Shown: piece by piece, positions 1 to 10,553 of the stretch
Layout of the letters: each line of letters opens with the position of its first letter
How positions within the stretch are numbered: the first letter of the stretch is position 1
DNA from: Corallochytrium limacisporum
Lineage: Eukaryota; Opisthokonta
Length of the DNA stretch: 64,000 nt
Assembly: GCA_002811645.1 (NCBI GenBank)
Contig: PDIP01000003.1
Span: 471,783-535,782, forward strand
Direction of reading: 5' to 3'
Notes under the pieces: model-generated
What the model was told of the DNA's origin: nothing
The model's database searches: none
What the model saw: the letters and a program-made list of their open reading frames with translations, nothing else
Position numbers and translations under genes: made by a program

Positions 1-1400
1 GTTTTCAGAAAGAATTTGACTTGACCATGCTATATATGCTGTGTAGAATACGAAATGTTTCTTGAACAGACCCCGGGGTGTCTATTGTTCCTTATATTTT
101 GGGGGCCAATCACCAGTGAGAAGCGAGCAGAGAAATCATACGTTATGTATCCTACACTCACCGCAACAACATTCCTCTCCAGATAAGCTTGTGAAACCCA
201 TTGCAAATGCCAGACGCATATCCAGTATCCATATGACACTGAAGGGTGATCTTACCATGTCCAAGCCCCAGACTGCTGTCGATCCGACTTGTCATTTCTC
301 TCAGTCTTACGGATGCGTTTTTCCATCGCGCACTCCCGCCCCTCGCACAAGAGAGCACAGACGCCTTTGGTTTCTGTAGTATGGGGTTCTCCCTCGGAGC
401 GAAGGATTTTCAACCAACCGGCGTCGAGGGTTCGCGCGGAGTGCCATGGAGATGGTGAGGGCATCGGAAGAAGAGGGAAGGGGACTCAAGCAATCCATAC
501 TATGGTGACTCCCTTTGCAAGCATCCACACACTGTATTCCAATGTCACTAAACACGGGCTCGGAACATTCCTTCAGTAAGTACCATTTCCTGCCGGCAGT
601 TTTAGGATGTGAGAGAACGAAGGCAAAGCTCTCGTAATCAACGTTCAGTTCCATTGTTGTCTGTTTTTTGTTCGCCGGTGATGGTCTCTGCCTGGGTCTG
701 GTTGCGTTCATACAAATGGTACCAGGCTTAGTTGGATGGATGAACGAAGTCCGAAGCGTCGAGAAGGAGGGGAAAAGTCAAAAGTTTGAACAATCTTCCT
801 GCATTGTTCTGTGAGAGCGGCTGCTGTCCGAATGTTGAGAATGACGTAGAATACCAAAAATCGAAGGACCGAACACCAGCTATGGACAATAGGAATGAAG
901 GATTGAACGGGACCTATCGGAAAAGTCAGAGGCTAGGGGCATTTCGAAAGTGGGTTGTGCGCCACGAGAAGCTGCTCGCACACGACAGAATCATGTCAAT
1001 GGGTACCCAGTGTTTCAGAGTGAATCATTTCACCCCCACCACAGGTCTCAATTTCGACAAAGAGGCAAGTCCACCTCTTCAGAGATTTATTTGCGCTAGC
1101 CAACGTTTTGAAACAACAAGTACGGAGTGCTTGATTAAACTTCTTCAAAATCGATTGCTGTCTTTTTACATCCTTTCCTAACTGTGGTATAAAAGCGAGA
1201 AAACATACACGATGCATTTGATATTCTGCACACTACTGGTATGAGAGACTGTCTTTCACCGTTTGATATCGTGAACAAGATTAGATCAACCGCATTAGTG
1301 TGTGATAGATTGACACAACGGAACCTTTAACGATAGGCAAAAGGTGTACGGGCAAATTGTACGGGCAGTTCAAGTGTTTAGGTGACAGATTATAGGCGTC
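1..1400. other. Left-edge region, no firmly supported gene
   Basis: No recognisable protein is encoded here. On the minus strand an ATG at about 654 opens a reading frame (MELNVDYESF...) that stays open to 307. A GTAAGA donor-like site lies at about 256 in another minus frame, so a spliced gene running off the left edge is conceivable but not demonstrated. A plus-strand frame at 786-1181 has no family resemblance. The last few hundred bases probably hold the promoter and 5' leader of the kinase gene that follows. Confidence 0.3.
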
Positions 1401-3275
1401 ATGACCGTCACCACTAACCCTATCGTTGGCAATGTTCGCGCCGAGATCACAGGGGGCGCGCCTGGAAAAACAGCCGCCAAGCCGAGCCTGACTCCACCTT
1501 CCAGGACCTCTGACAACCGAGCACAGACTATTGGAAACTATCGCCTCGAGAAGACTCTAGGACGTGGTAACTTTGCTAAAGTAAAGCTTGCCAAGCATAT
1601 TCTTACCGGACAACAGGTTGCTGTGAAGATCATTGACAAGACAGCCCTGTCACAGACCAGCCTGGGCAAGCTTTTCCGTGAGGTTCGTATCATGAAGATG
1701 CTGAACCACCCCAACATTATTAAGTTGTACGAGGTTATTGACACCACTCGCACTCTATACTTGGTTCTCGAATATGCCAGCGGTGGTGAAGTCTTCGACT
1801 ACCTTGTTACCCACGGAAAGATGAAGGAACGTGAAGCTCGGGAAAAGTTCCGCCAGATTCTTTGTGCGGTAGATTACTGTCATCGTAACCATGTCATTCA
1901 TCGGGATCTAAAGGCGGAAAACTTGCTCTTTGATAAGGATATGAATATCAAGATTGCAGACTTCGGGTTTGGAAACACTTTCACTCCGGGTACAAAGCTG
2001 GACACTTTCTGCGGATCACCTCCCTACGCTGCCCCTGAACTGTTCCAGGGTCGCAAGTACGACGGTCCTGAGGTTGATATCTGGTCCCTTGGTGTCATTT
2101 TGTACACACTCGTCAGTGGCTCTCTCCCTTTCGACGGCAGCAATCTGAAAGAACTGCGTGCTAAGGTTCTTCGTGGAAAGTACCGTGTACCGTTTTATAT
2201 GTCCACAGACTGTGAAAATCTGATCAATCGCTTCCTGGTGGTCAACAGTATTAAGCGTATCACTATGACAGAGGTCTATGAGGAAAAATGGATCAATCAG
2301 GGCATGGAACCCTTGAAGCCTTTTGACGGTGCAGATGCCGAAACAGAGACCTATGATGATGATACCCGCTATGCTATCATGGAAAAGATGGGCTTTCCCA
2401 AAGGAGAGATTAAGGAAGCCCTTGAAAATGGTGCACACAACCATGTGGCAGCCACTTACTTCCTGCTCAAGGATAAGACGGCTGCTGACCGTCTGATGGC
2501 AAAGCCTACCGCGGCTGCTACTCCCACTGTCTCTCCAGTTCCCCGCCGCAAAGAAGCTCCCAAGGGACTTGCCCCTGTTGGTGAGACTGAGACTCTGAAG
2601 ACTGAGGCTGTTCCCAAAGTTCCGGTTGCTTCTGCTACTCGTCGTATGGCTGCAGTGAACAACGATACCAAGCAGGATGCCGTACCTCGTCGTCGTTCTG
2701 CCACCATGTCCATTGGTGCTGCTGGTGTTCCGGCTGTTCCTGCCAATGGCCCTCCCGCTCTACTAAAGGAATCGGTGTCAGCTCGCCCTCGCACGGCCAC
2801 TATGAGCGAACGCCCTCACCGTCATTCTGCCACTGAGCAGACTGTCGAGGCCCCACGCTTCCCGAGAGGCCGCCGTGCCACTGTGAATGCCTCTGACAAG
2901 AGCGGAGTCATTGGCACAATCAAGAGCGTGTTCAAGAAGGAGAAGGAAGAAGAAGAAGATCCCACTGCGGATCCTGAGGACGGCCGGATCAAACCACGCA
3001 GCCTTCGCTTCACCTTTAACATGCAGACCACGTCTTCGCGACCCGCCAACGATATCATGGAAGAGATGAAGAGAGTTTGCGGTGAAAATGGCGTCACATA
3101 TACCCAGAATGATCCGTTCAGCCTAATCTGCACCAAGCGCGACATTCAGTGGGAGATGGAGGTTTGCAAACTGCCACGTCTTAGCATGAATGGTGTTCGC
3201 TACAAGCGCCTGGCCGGAAATCCTGTCATGTACAAGACAGTCTGCACCCAGCTTATCTCTGGCATGAAGCTGTAA
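1401..3275 (+). CDS. MARK/Par-1 family Ser/Thr kinase with UBA and KA1 domains
   Basis: This 624-residue kinase belongs to the AMPK-related MARK/Par-1 group (Kin1/Kin2 in yeasts), which controls polarity and microtubule-associated proteins. The kinase domain spans about residues 47-298, with the glycine loop GRGNFAKV (54-61), catalytic Lys in VAVK (76), HRDLKAEN (167-174) and DFG (187-189). The activation loop [14 protein letters not shown] carries the Thr (202) that LKB1 phosphorylates in the family. A UBA-like segment follows at about 323-357 ([15 protein letters not shown]). After a basic, Ser/Thr/Pro-rich linker, a KA1 membrane-binding domain occupies about 530-624 and ends in the typical QLISGMKL. 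The DFGFG(N) sequence replaces the usual DFGFS(N). Length and domain order match animal MARKs. The gene is a single exon and converges on the EEF2KMT gene 108 bp downstream. Confidence 0.95.
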   Translation: MTVTTNPIVGNVRAEITGGAPGKTAAKPSLTPPSRTSDNRAQTIGNYRLEKTLGRGNFAKVKLAKHILTGQQVAVKIIDKTALSQTSLGKLFREVRIMKMLNHPNIIKLYEVIDTTRTLYLVLEYASGGEVFDYLVTHGKMKEREAREKFRQILCAVDYCHRNHVIHRDLKAENLLFDKDMNIKIADFGFGNTFTPGTKLDTFCGSPPYAAPELFQGRKYDGPEVDIWSLGVILYTLVSGSLPFDGSNLKELRAKVLRGKYRVPFYMSTDCENLINRFLVVNSIKRITMTEVYEEKWINQGMEPLKPFDGADAETETYDDDTRYAIMEKMGFPKGEIKEALENGAHNHVAATYFLLKDKTAADRLMAKPTAAATPTVSPVPRRKEAPKGLAPVGETETLKTEAVPKVPVASATRRMAAVNNDTKQDAVPRRRSATMSIGAAGVPAVPANGPPALLKESVSARPRTATMSERPHRHSATEQTVEAPRFPRGRRATVNASDKSGVIGTIKSVFKKEKEEEEDPTADPEDGRIKPRSLRFTFNMQTTSSRPANDIMEEMKRVCGENGVTYTQNDPFSLICTKRDIQWEMEVCKLPRLSMNGVRYKRLAGNPVMYKTVCTQLISGMKL

Positions 3276-3383
3276 GCAAAGCAATTAACATACCTCTTGT
3301 GTATCCATAATATACATACATCATGTCAATAAGAATCTTCTAAGGACAACAGGCTTAACTATTATAGACTTATTTCTTTACAA

Positions 3384-4352
3384 CTATTCGTATTCTATGA
3401 CGACGCGTTTACCTGCCCCGAGATGATTGTGGGAAAAGTGCTTACATTTCTCGCCTTCCCCTTGATCAGCAACTGAAACGGTTACGGGAGGGTCGAGGGC
3501 ATGCAGACTGTCAATGAACAGTTGGTACGTTTCAAGTTGCCGCAGAGTCGCAAAGATGACGGCTTTGGCACCAGGGCGTTGTCGTACAAATTTTCCACAG
3601 AATGCAGCAAGCTGAGGAACCACCTTAGGGTCATAAATAATATCCGCGCCAACCAAGTAGTCCCATCCAGCTGGCGGGTCGTCAGAGCACCAGTCCAGAG
3701 GAGAGACTACAACTTTCGTACCTCCAGCTGGATCATAGTTAGGAGCGTGCGGGAACCGGACTGGACTGACTCCATTCTGCTCCATATTTGCCTGCAGTAC
3801 ATTCAGAACATCCGCGCTACAGTCGGTTGTACAAGCACCTTTGTTCGCAATACATGCCGCCAGCACGACGGACGTCAAGCCAACTCCGGCACCGAGCTCG
3901 AGGACCGATTGTGATCTCAGCTCACCCGCATTTTCTACTAGCCAGTCCGCTAAACGAATTCCTGCAGCCCACAAATGCATTCCAGTCTCTCCTTTTCCAA
4001 TGGGATCCCGATCGTGCTCTATACTGACTGTTTTTCCAAGGATGTGGTATGTTAGGTGGCCTTTATTGTCCGGTGCTGACACGATCTCACCATAGCGGTC
4101 AGCTAGTTCATCAGATAGATCTATTCTGACGCGCTCAAGGCAATTGATTATCCGACGGAGAAAAAGCTTTTCGTATTTTCTATCTACTGGAAACGCTTGG
4201 TTCTCTCTGCTCAGAGAAGTCTGTTCCAGTACCACCAGCTGCGATGTCTCGTTTTGACATATGTGCATCTCAACCAGCTTCCATATTTCCTCTGGGAGCG
4301 TGCAGTTCCCTAGGAACATCCACTTCAGCTCCTCCAAGAGTTTCTCGTCCAT
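3384..4352 (-). CDS. EEF2KMT: Protein-lysine methyltransferase of the FAM86/EEF2KMT family
   Basis: This 322-residue class I SAM-dependent methyltransferase has the Methyltransf_16 layout. Residues 1-115 resemble the FAM86 N-terminal region. Motif I is VLELGAGVGLT (150-160), followed by the acidic SDC-like segment (TTDCS, 176-180), LDW (219-221) and GADIIYDP (235-242). The segment ETYQLF near the C-terminus matches the ETCQLF of animal EEF2KMT. Family members trimethylate a lysine on elongation factor 2 in the cytosol (Efm3 in yeast). METTL22 or another Methyltransf_16 member is the main alternative. The start Met is the first in the frame. The gene is convergent with the MARK kinase. Confidence 0.75.
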   Translation of the reverse strand: MDEKLLEELKWMFLGNCTLPEEIWKLVEMHICQNETSQLVVLEQTSLSRENQAFPVDRKYEKLFLRRIINCLERVRIDLSDELADRYGEIVSAPDNKGHLTYHILGKTVSIEHDRDPIGKGETGMHLWAAGIRLADWLVENAGELRSQSVLELGAGVGLTSVVLAACIANKGACTTDCSADVLNVLQANMEQNGVSPVRFPHAPNYDPAGGTKVVVSPLDWCSDDPPAGWDYLVGADIIYDPKVVPQLAAFCGKFVRQRPGAKAVIFATLRQLETYQLFIDSLHALDPPVTVSVADQGEGEKCKHFSHNHLGAGKRVVIEYE

Positions 4353-5211
4353 GCCAAAGAATCACCTACACGAATGGGTATGCTCTCGAACCAGATAAGT
4401 GCATGACTGTGCTGACTCTATCCACAAGTACCAGACAGATGAAAGGTCACCCAGACTCAACACGCGGGTTTCGGTTTAATGAATCAATATTCTGTCGTTG
4501 AGATTTGAGTCTCTACGGTTCCTAATGTACTTAACAACAGGGTTTCAGTTACCGGAAATGCGTTTGTGTCTCCCGACCCACCCAGCCAGTGCTGGTGAAT
4601 TGATTAATCCGGAACCTCCCAGTAGAGCTGAAATGAAGGATATCGAAGAAGTCGAGTGTGGCATACGGGAGAAAGAGGTCAAAAGTTGCAATCAAAGCAC
4701 AGTGAAGTTTGCGCCCAGAGCAGCCTTAAACTTCTTCCAGAGTGAGTGAAAGAGTTTGGAACAGAGTGAGCTCATCCACCGGCGAGGGCAAGATCAGTGT
4801 GTCAAACTGGAGACAGGTCACCTTCAATCTGGGCATACTGTCTGCCAGCGTACGTAAAGTTTCGGAGATCGTCACCAACTCTGGCTCAGCATCTGGGTTT
4901 GAATGACTGCATCTGCAGGCCCTTGATACAGTACCTCCACAAGAGATTTTGTCAAAATGTCCGAAACGAAACGTGACGCGGCCAATGCAGCAGATGCGTT
5001 TTACTTTACGCGATGAAAGCAGAAGTCTATTAAGAGCACATTTGCAAACCTGTGTCTCCTCTCATCTCCATGTCTATGTGATGTCCTGTGGGAGCATATG
5101 ACCTTTTGAAGGGCACAAATCGCCAGTTTTATTGATTCAGTACGGAATAATCTATTTGCAAGTTAGCTGCTTGGGCCGGCCCGTCGGTGCTTTGATGCGA
5201 ATACGAGTAGT
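4353..5211. other. Intergenic stretch with an ATG-less open frame on the minus strand
   Basis: This stretch lies between the EEF2KMT start and the coactosin stop. On the minus strand a frame is open from about 5076 to 4726 without a suitable ATG. It reads ...TLRTLADSMPRLKV... and ends LTLEEV before a TAA. The text looks protein-like, with leucine-rich spacing, and could be an exon of a spliced gene or a decayed one. An ACACAG acceptor-like site sits near its 5' end. An AATAAA on the minus strand near 5131 probably serves coactosin. Nothing else is recognised. Confidence 0.25.
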
Positions 5212-5640
5212 TTACCGAGTGCCAGTTCCGTAGTTAGCACCACCAGCAGCAACCACAGCCTTCTTGACGGCATCAAACTTCATGTCACTCTGGTCGTTGG
5301 CCATCAGCTCAACGGCGTAGCTCTGCACGACATTCTTCACGGACGACTTATCGGTGGAGACCTTAGCCTTCTTCAGAGCTCCGACATTGTCACCAATCCA
5401 GGTGATGAAAGCGAACTTGGCGCGCTTGCTCAGCTCATCGCCAGTCTCGATGCGGAGAAAGACGTAGGCACGCTCATCGTCCTTCAGAGAGGCGACCAGG
5501 GCGTCGTAGTCGGTTCCCTTCTCCCGGGGCACAATCTGGTTCGAGTCGTCGTAGACGAACACAGCCCAGGCGGTCTCAGAGTTGTCATTACGAACATCGT
5601 CGTACATGGCACGCATACCGTCAGGATCCATCTTAGCCAT
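5212..5640 (-). CDS. COTL1: Coactosin-like F-actin-binding protein (ADF-H domain)
   Basis: A 142-residue single ADF-homology domain, the usual coactosin length. The signature SKRAKFAFITWIG lies at residues 71-83. Lys75 aligns with the lysine known to be required for F-actin binding in human coactosin-like protein. The C-terminus (AAGGANYGTGTR) matches the family's GGANY ending. Coactosins bind filament sides and counter capping in the cytoplasm. The start ATG has an A-rich leader (ACAACAATGG). An upstream region of 1.7 kb is shared with the divergent uL4m gene. Confidence 0.93.
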   Translation of the reverse strand: MAKMDPDGMRAMYDDVRNDNSETAWAVFVYDDSNQIVPREKGTDYDALVASLKDDERAYVFLRIETGDELSKRAKFAFITWIGDNVGALKKAKVSTDKSSVKNVVQSYAVELMANDQSDMKFDAVKKAVVAAGGANYGTGTR

Positions 5641-6363
5641 GATTGTTGTATACTTTGACTATTTGTTTCTAGGAGATTGTCTTGTAGCTCAAAGGGAGAG
5701 GGAGAATTGTTAGCCTGCGACTTTCTGCACTCTTTTCGCGACCGAGCTTCCTCAAATACGTGGTCCCTGCGCACGGACCCGAGAGCGTACCAATCGTGTG
5801 CCTACAACCACACCGCTGCCTCGCACATTCATCCTGTCCCGTGATTTGCGCTGTCCCTGTGTCTCCCATTCAAACGGCACAACACCGTAAGCAGCATTCA
5901 GCAGCGCACCACGGCGGGGAACACCTGAGAAGCCGTGGTTGCTGTTGAACCCCCTTAGGTAGGAAAAGCATCAGCAAACAGCGCACAGGGAGAGTCCGTC
6001 GGGACTCGCATCAAGGTCTGAGTTGTTTAAGCTTTTCTTAGTTTCCTTGCCTCCATGGTCCCCGGGCGCAGTCGTCTACACCAAAATATACTGCCAAAAC
6101 AAATAAACCAGACACAAAAGGCACGGGGACCCAACACTGATTGATTGCCTTGCCATATTTTTTCTTCATCTGCCGTGTCTCCTTGCCAGATGTCGGATTT
6201 CCACAGTTCCTTACGCTGTTTTCATTGCGTAGTGGGCGGGGGCTGAAATCCCCTGCGCGGGGAAGGGGTGATTTGCTGCCCATACATCAATCTTCTCGAC
6301 AGCGTGTCGGTGTGTGCCACAGAGAACACGACCTGAACGCACTTTGCTGAGTCACTTGACCTT

Positions 6364-6403
6364 TTGATCAGTCCAGGAGGCTAATAAAAAATGAACTGAT
6401 CAA
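6364..6403. promoter_or_regulatory. Inverted TTGATCAGT element
   Basis: A 9-bp inverted repeat, TTGATCAGT and ACTGATCAA, is separated by 22 bp. It belongs to the recurrent TTGATY/RATCAA set seen in other intergenic regions of this window. Binding-site function is inferred only from recurrence and position. Confidence 0.35.
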
Positions 6404-6738
6404 ATTAACCAAGGGAAAAAATTCATTTCAGTTGGGTCCCCCAACGGTGCACTGTGGAAACCCCGACAAAACTCTCCTCCCCCCCACCAACAAACAGTGG
6501 CAGCAAAGGAAAACCTGGGCGTTTCAGCCAATCAGCGGTCGGTCTTCGAGGGGTCATTCCACACCCACCAGAGCGTGGCGTCTCCTCCATCACCGGGGCT
6601 TCCATGTACGCACTATTGGAACGCAGGCTCGGATATCCTGCCATCCACCGTGCCAGCCAAGTTCTGAGTATGATCGCTCATATCCTTTGACCTATCATAC
6701 TCTGATGCATATATGGATAGAGGAGTGCTCTTCCAGAA

Positions 6739-6781
6739 TGGATCCTAATTGAAGCGTTGTGGATCCTAATTGAAGTCGTTG
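6739..6781 (+). repeat. Two-copy 21/22-bp tandem repeat
   Basis: Two consecutive copies start TGGATCCTAATTGAAG and end CGTTG or TCGTTG (6739-6759 and 6760-6781). The second copy differs by one inserted base. It lies in the coactosin/uL4m intergenic region; function unknown. Confidence 0.8.
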
Positions 6782-7338
6782 GAGGTTGACCATCATTTAT
6801 CGTAAGGTACGCATGGGTGCTGTGACTCTCGTTCACTCGAAACGTTCATAAAGTTGAGGGTAGTCCGAGGAGTAGTTCAATCACTGGCTAACTCCTGATC
6901 ATACACGCGCAAACAGGTCAGCAACGCCTGCAGAGGTCTCCTCAGATCAATAAACTGATAACCTTGTTATCATGAATTGCGATCCGCACATGAACCACCA
7001 CTCTCACTCAGGTTGTACTGGGAAGCACTGAGGGGGATAGTTTCTGGCTGAACAGGGGGAGAGCACCAAATTTTCGCAGAAAGGTGTGCCTCCTCATGTG
7101 GGGCCTGCTTTGGGCTGGCTGCCTGGCTAGCGAGAAAGCGGGTTGTTGCAAAAAGCCAGACGACTTGGTAGGTACACACTTAGCCTTGTATACAGCAGTT
7201 CAGAACCGACTTCACAAGCTATTTGATACTGTTGATGCACTACGTTGTGAAAGATAATAACTCTACTTCAGCTATCCATTGGCGGGTCTGAACACGTGGA
7301 GTTTCTGAACATGTAAAGAATTGCCTCGGCCACCAACC

Positions 7339-8205
7339 ATGCTGTTCACAAACTTTGCGAGGAGATCTTCCGCTCCTTTCCGGACTGTTGGTAGCACAAT
7401 GACTGCGTCGATACAGAAACGAAACGTTAGCTTCGCTGAATGGCCTCCGAAGGACCGTTTTGCATTCCTCGAATCATTTAAAGAAGGATGGATGCGCCAG
7501 GGTATGATTCCTCTTGACAACCGCCTATTTGGTATCCACGTAAGGGGAGACATCATTCACTCTATGGTGAAGTGGCAGTTGGCCATGTCGCGGCCTGTGA
7601 TTGCACACACAAAGAAACTGCCGGAAATAAAGGGCTCTACCCGCAAACCTTGGCCACAGAAAGGGACTGGACGAGCACGTCACGGTTACACACGAGGCCC
7701 TATTTGGCGCGGTGGTGAAAAGAAGTTTGGTCCGCGTAATGAGCGCAAGTGGACGTACGACCTGAACTTGCAGGTGCAGCAAATAGCTGTGCGTATGACG
7801 TTGTCGCTCAAGTACAATCAGGGTCTGTTGCATATAATTGATGACTTTGATCTGGGCCCGGAAGCAACTCAGGATGACTACGGCAGTCGCCTCATCAACC
7901 GCGGCTTCACAAAAGTGGCTGTGGTTATGGGCGGTGACACTCCGCCAGAACACGTCATTGAAGCCACCGAACCCCTTGATAAGTGGTTGACTGTCATGAG
8001 TAGTCCGGAATTTAGCGTGTATGATGTCATGAGGCGTCACACGCTCATTCTAACAAAAGGTGCTCTTGAAGATCTTACTAACAAGTATGAGAAGCCCTTC
8101 TACCACAAGTCGAAGGCCAATGCCATCAAACAGCTCGTAGAAACACCTGTTGCAATCAAGGATGGTGACTCTATTAAGACCATTTCAGTCAAGACCACAA
8201 CATGA
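7339..8205 (+). CDS. MRPL4: Mitochondrial large ribosomal subunit protein uL4m
   Basis: A 288-residue member of the bacterial-type L4 family. The first in-frame ATG (7339, context CCAACCATGC) starts a basic, hydroxylated presequence (MLFTNFARRSSAPFRTVG) typical of mitochondrial import. The L4 core follows: KGSTRKPWPQKGTGRARHG and the GPIWRGGEKKFGPR motif, which contact 23S-like rRNA around the exit tunnel. A C-terminal part (DVMRRHTLILTKGALEDL) matches the L4 end. The frame is open for 18 nt upstream, but only from a TTG. It converges on NDUFS5 147 bp downstream, another mitochondrial gene. Confidence 0.95.
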   Translation: MLFTNFARRSSAPFRTVGSTMTASIQKRNVSFAEWPPKDRFAFLESFKEGWMRQGMIPLDNRLFGIHVRGDIIHSMVKWQLAMSRPVIAHTKKLPEIKGSTRKPWPQKGTGRARHGYTRGPIWRGGEKKFGPRNERKWTYDLNLQVQQIAVRMTLSLKYNQGLLHIIDDFDLGPEATQDDYGSRLINRGFTKVAVVMGGDTPPEHVIEATEPLDKWLTVMSSPEFSVYDVMRRHTLILTKGALEDLTNKYEKPFYHKSKANAIKQLVETPVAIKDGDSIKTISVKTTT

Positions 8206-8352
8206 AGAGTAGAGAAGGAACATCAATCAATATCATAATACCATAGTTCACAGTGTATATCATAAAGGACACCATGCAAAATCATGCATATGTTACTATT
8301 CAGGTGTTTTTAATTATTCTATCGGCTCACGACTATGCCAGCCATGTATATG

Positions 8353-8589
8353 CTACTTAAAATGCAAATCTTTGGGTAGCTTATCCTCCTTCACAAGCTC
8401 CTCTTTGCGCTTCGTGATAGCAGCTACCCGTGTGTACTCCTTCTTGTGGTGCAGGCACTCAACGTAGTCGTCCCGCTCATTTTGACACATGATCTTATTG
8501 CCGTCATACTTATCCAAACATTCCTTGAGATCTTCCATGAAAGCATAGCATCGGCCACGGCCGCCGAAGGCACCAAATCCCGATGCCAT
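8353..8589 (-). CDS. NDUFS5: Complex I accessory subunit NDUFS5 (twin CX9C)
   Basis: A 78-residue protein beginning MASGFGAFGGRGRCY, as in fungal and animal NDUFS5. It has two CX9C motifs (Cys14/Cys24 and Cys35/Cys45), the hallmark of intermembrane-space proteins oxidised by the Mia40 pathway. The C-terminus is charged (KRKEELVKEDKLP). It is a supernumerary subunit on the intermembrane-space side of NADH:ubiquinone oxidoreductase. It is transcribed divergently from NDUFV2, another complex I gene, across 748 bp, and is convergent with uL4m. Confidence 0.93.
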   Translation of the reverse strand: MASGFGAFGGRGRCYAFMEDLKECLDKYDGNKIMCQNERDDYVECLHHKKEYTRVAAITKRKEELVKEDKLPKDLHFK

Positions 8590-9337
8590 GGTGAACTATA
8601 TTCTATTGCCCGCAGACTTACTCATGCGTACAGCAAACTGACAGCACATGTCTTTTCTGGTATTTTCGCTCGTTGCTGAGTGTACGATCTTGGTCCTGAA
8701 AAACCCTTGAAGAAATTAGAATATACTTTCCAACTCTTCGCGCTTTCATAAACTAAGCCATCAAGCCTATCATATCACACTGGCTATTGAGCACTGAGTG
8801 AACAGGTCCGAACGGTCGGTCTGGTTGGCGGTGCCTCCACAACATTGGGGCCTTACGAGGTGGTGTTCTTCTCATCACTCGCAAGGTTTTGTTTATGCCC
8901 CCCCCCCTTCCTGCTGCGGACGTGCTCCCGGTGAAAAACAAAACGCGACGGGCGGGTGACCGCACTGTAACGGTACTCACGTAAACCTCTCAGCTTGCTT
9001 TTCCCACCTGACTGCACCGTGTCTGAAGCTGTTAGGTATCCGCTTGTGGAGCATGCAGGCAAACCGGGACAATTTGCGATTTGAGTGCACAGACAAACGT
9101 TGTTCGGAAGGGGGACGGCAAACGCGGTACCCAGAGAAAACGGTGTGCGGAGGTGGATCGTCGAGAGCAATTGGGTAGCGAGACTTTATAGAGAGTCCAC
9201 ATACTCATGAAGCTATTTTGGAGGCACACTCAATTGTTTACTGAGGAGGCAGAACTGGGGGATTATCCTTGTGTAGAAGCTTGACAGTTAGGGCTTAAGC
9301 GGTGTTTATACTTCGGGATCAACAGCCTAGCGTAAGT
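8590..9337. promoter_or_regulatory. Shared upstream region of two complex I genes
   Basis: A 748-bp region lies between the start codons of NDUFS5 (minus) and NDUFV2 (plus). A poly-C run of about ten bases lies near 8898. No coding sequence is recognised. Being the only sequence between two complex I genes, it is a candidate bidirectional promoter. No specific factor site is claimed. Confidence 0.5.
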
Positions 9338-10186
9338 ATGCTTCGCATTGCTGCCAAGACGGGCCTGCGCACCGGACGTGCTCCGCTGCGCCACAGTGCC
9401 ACCCGCACTATTTTTACTTCCATGACCATGCGTGGTGATCAACTTCAAGTTGTAAGTATCTTATTTTCCTGGTAATAGCCACACACTGACATATCGTGAC
9501 GAGTCGAAACTAACCAAGTCCCATACATCTTTGCTTTGTCTATTTTTGTAATCTAGCACCGGGATACTGAAGAAAACCAGTATGATGCAGAATTTAAGTT
9601 TACTCCAGAGAATTTGGAACGGGCCAAGGCCATTATGGGAAACTATCCAGCGGCACACAAGCGGGGAGCAGTCATCCCTATTCTGGATGTCGCTCAGCGC
9701 CAGCACGGTTGGTTGCCTATCTCGGCCATGAATCATGTCGCAGAGCTGTTGGAGATGCCTCGCATGCGTGTGTATGAAGTTGCTACTTTCTATACCATGT
9801 TCAACCGCAACCCCATTGGCAAATACCATGTGCAGGTCTGCACAACCACCCCTTGCCAGCTTCGTGGATGCGATGCTGTGCTAAAGGCCGTGGAAGAGAA
9901 GCTGGGCATTGAGGTCGGGCAAACTACTGATGATAAGATGTTCACTCTTGGCGAGGTTGAATGCGCAGGCGCATGTGTCACTGCACCTGTGATGAGCGTA
10001 AATGATGACTACTATGAGGACCTAACCCCCGAGACAGCCGTGAAGCTGTTGGAGAACATTAAGGCTGGCAAGCCCGTCAAGAAGGGCAACCAGTCCTCTC
10101 GTCATGCCGCAGAACCGATCACTGGTTTGACCTCTTTGACCTCGGAGCCTCCAGGTCCTGGTTTCCGCGTCCGTGATGATCTGTAA
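9338..10186 (+). CDS. NDUFV2: Complex I 24-kDa subunit NDUFV2, one intron
   Basis: A spliced gene: exon 1 is 9338-9451 (38 codons) and exon 2 is 9557-10186. The phase-0 intron 9452-9556 has donor GTAAGTATC, a branch-like ACTAAC near 9507 and acceptor TTTTTGTAATCTAG. The product is 247 residues. Exon 1 is an Arg-rich mitochondrial presequence ([20 protein letters not shown]). Exon 2 carries the thioredoxin-fold 2Fe-2S domain with Cys133 and Cys138 (CTTTPC) and Cys174 and Cys178 (ECAGAC), the N1a cluster ligands. It sits in the NADH-oxidising tip of complex I in the matrix. It ends [10 protein letters not shown], as in the family. This is the only well-supported intron in the window. Confidence 0.95.
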
Positions 10187-10553
10187 TTGACATACTCATC
10201 CAAGGATAATTCGTAGTAGCAAACAATGCATGCATCCCTTTCCTTATAAGAAACAATCATATAGAACCTTACACTCAACAAAACACTCACAAATGCGAGA
10301 ATCATATTATGTAGCAAAGCACCATCGAAGTCATGACTTGGGAATCATAGCTTCCACAAATTGTTAGGTACACCCTGGTCGACCTTTCCGGTAAGAGAGA
10401 GGGAGTGTGAGGCACCACCTGGGAGGACGGGTACTTGTGTACTTGTGGTGGAACTTGGATGGGAATTGGGTACTCCCGAGCAACACATTGACATGTACAA
10501 TAACAGGTGGACCTAATGACAGACAACAAGAGTCAAAGAATGAGTCAGTAACC
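10187..10553. other. Intergenic gap between tandem NDUFV2 and EEF1AKMT4
   Basis: A 367-bp gap containing the NDUFV2 3' end and the upstream region of the methyltransferase gene. No separate gene is seen. The methyltransferase frame is open upstream to a GTG at 10407, but without an ATG. Confidence 0.5.

Larger units (their letters stand above)
5641..7338. other. 1.7-kb divergent intergenic region (coactosin / uL4m)
   Basis: No gene is recognised. The region carries a near-perfect inverted repeat TTGATCAGT (6364-6372) / ACTGATCAA (6395-6403), a two-copy tandem repeat at 6739-6781 and a CCAATCAGC box near 6530. It is probably a bidirectional promoter with leader sequence for both neighbours. 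Confidence 0.5.
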
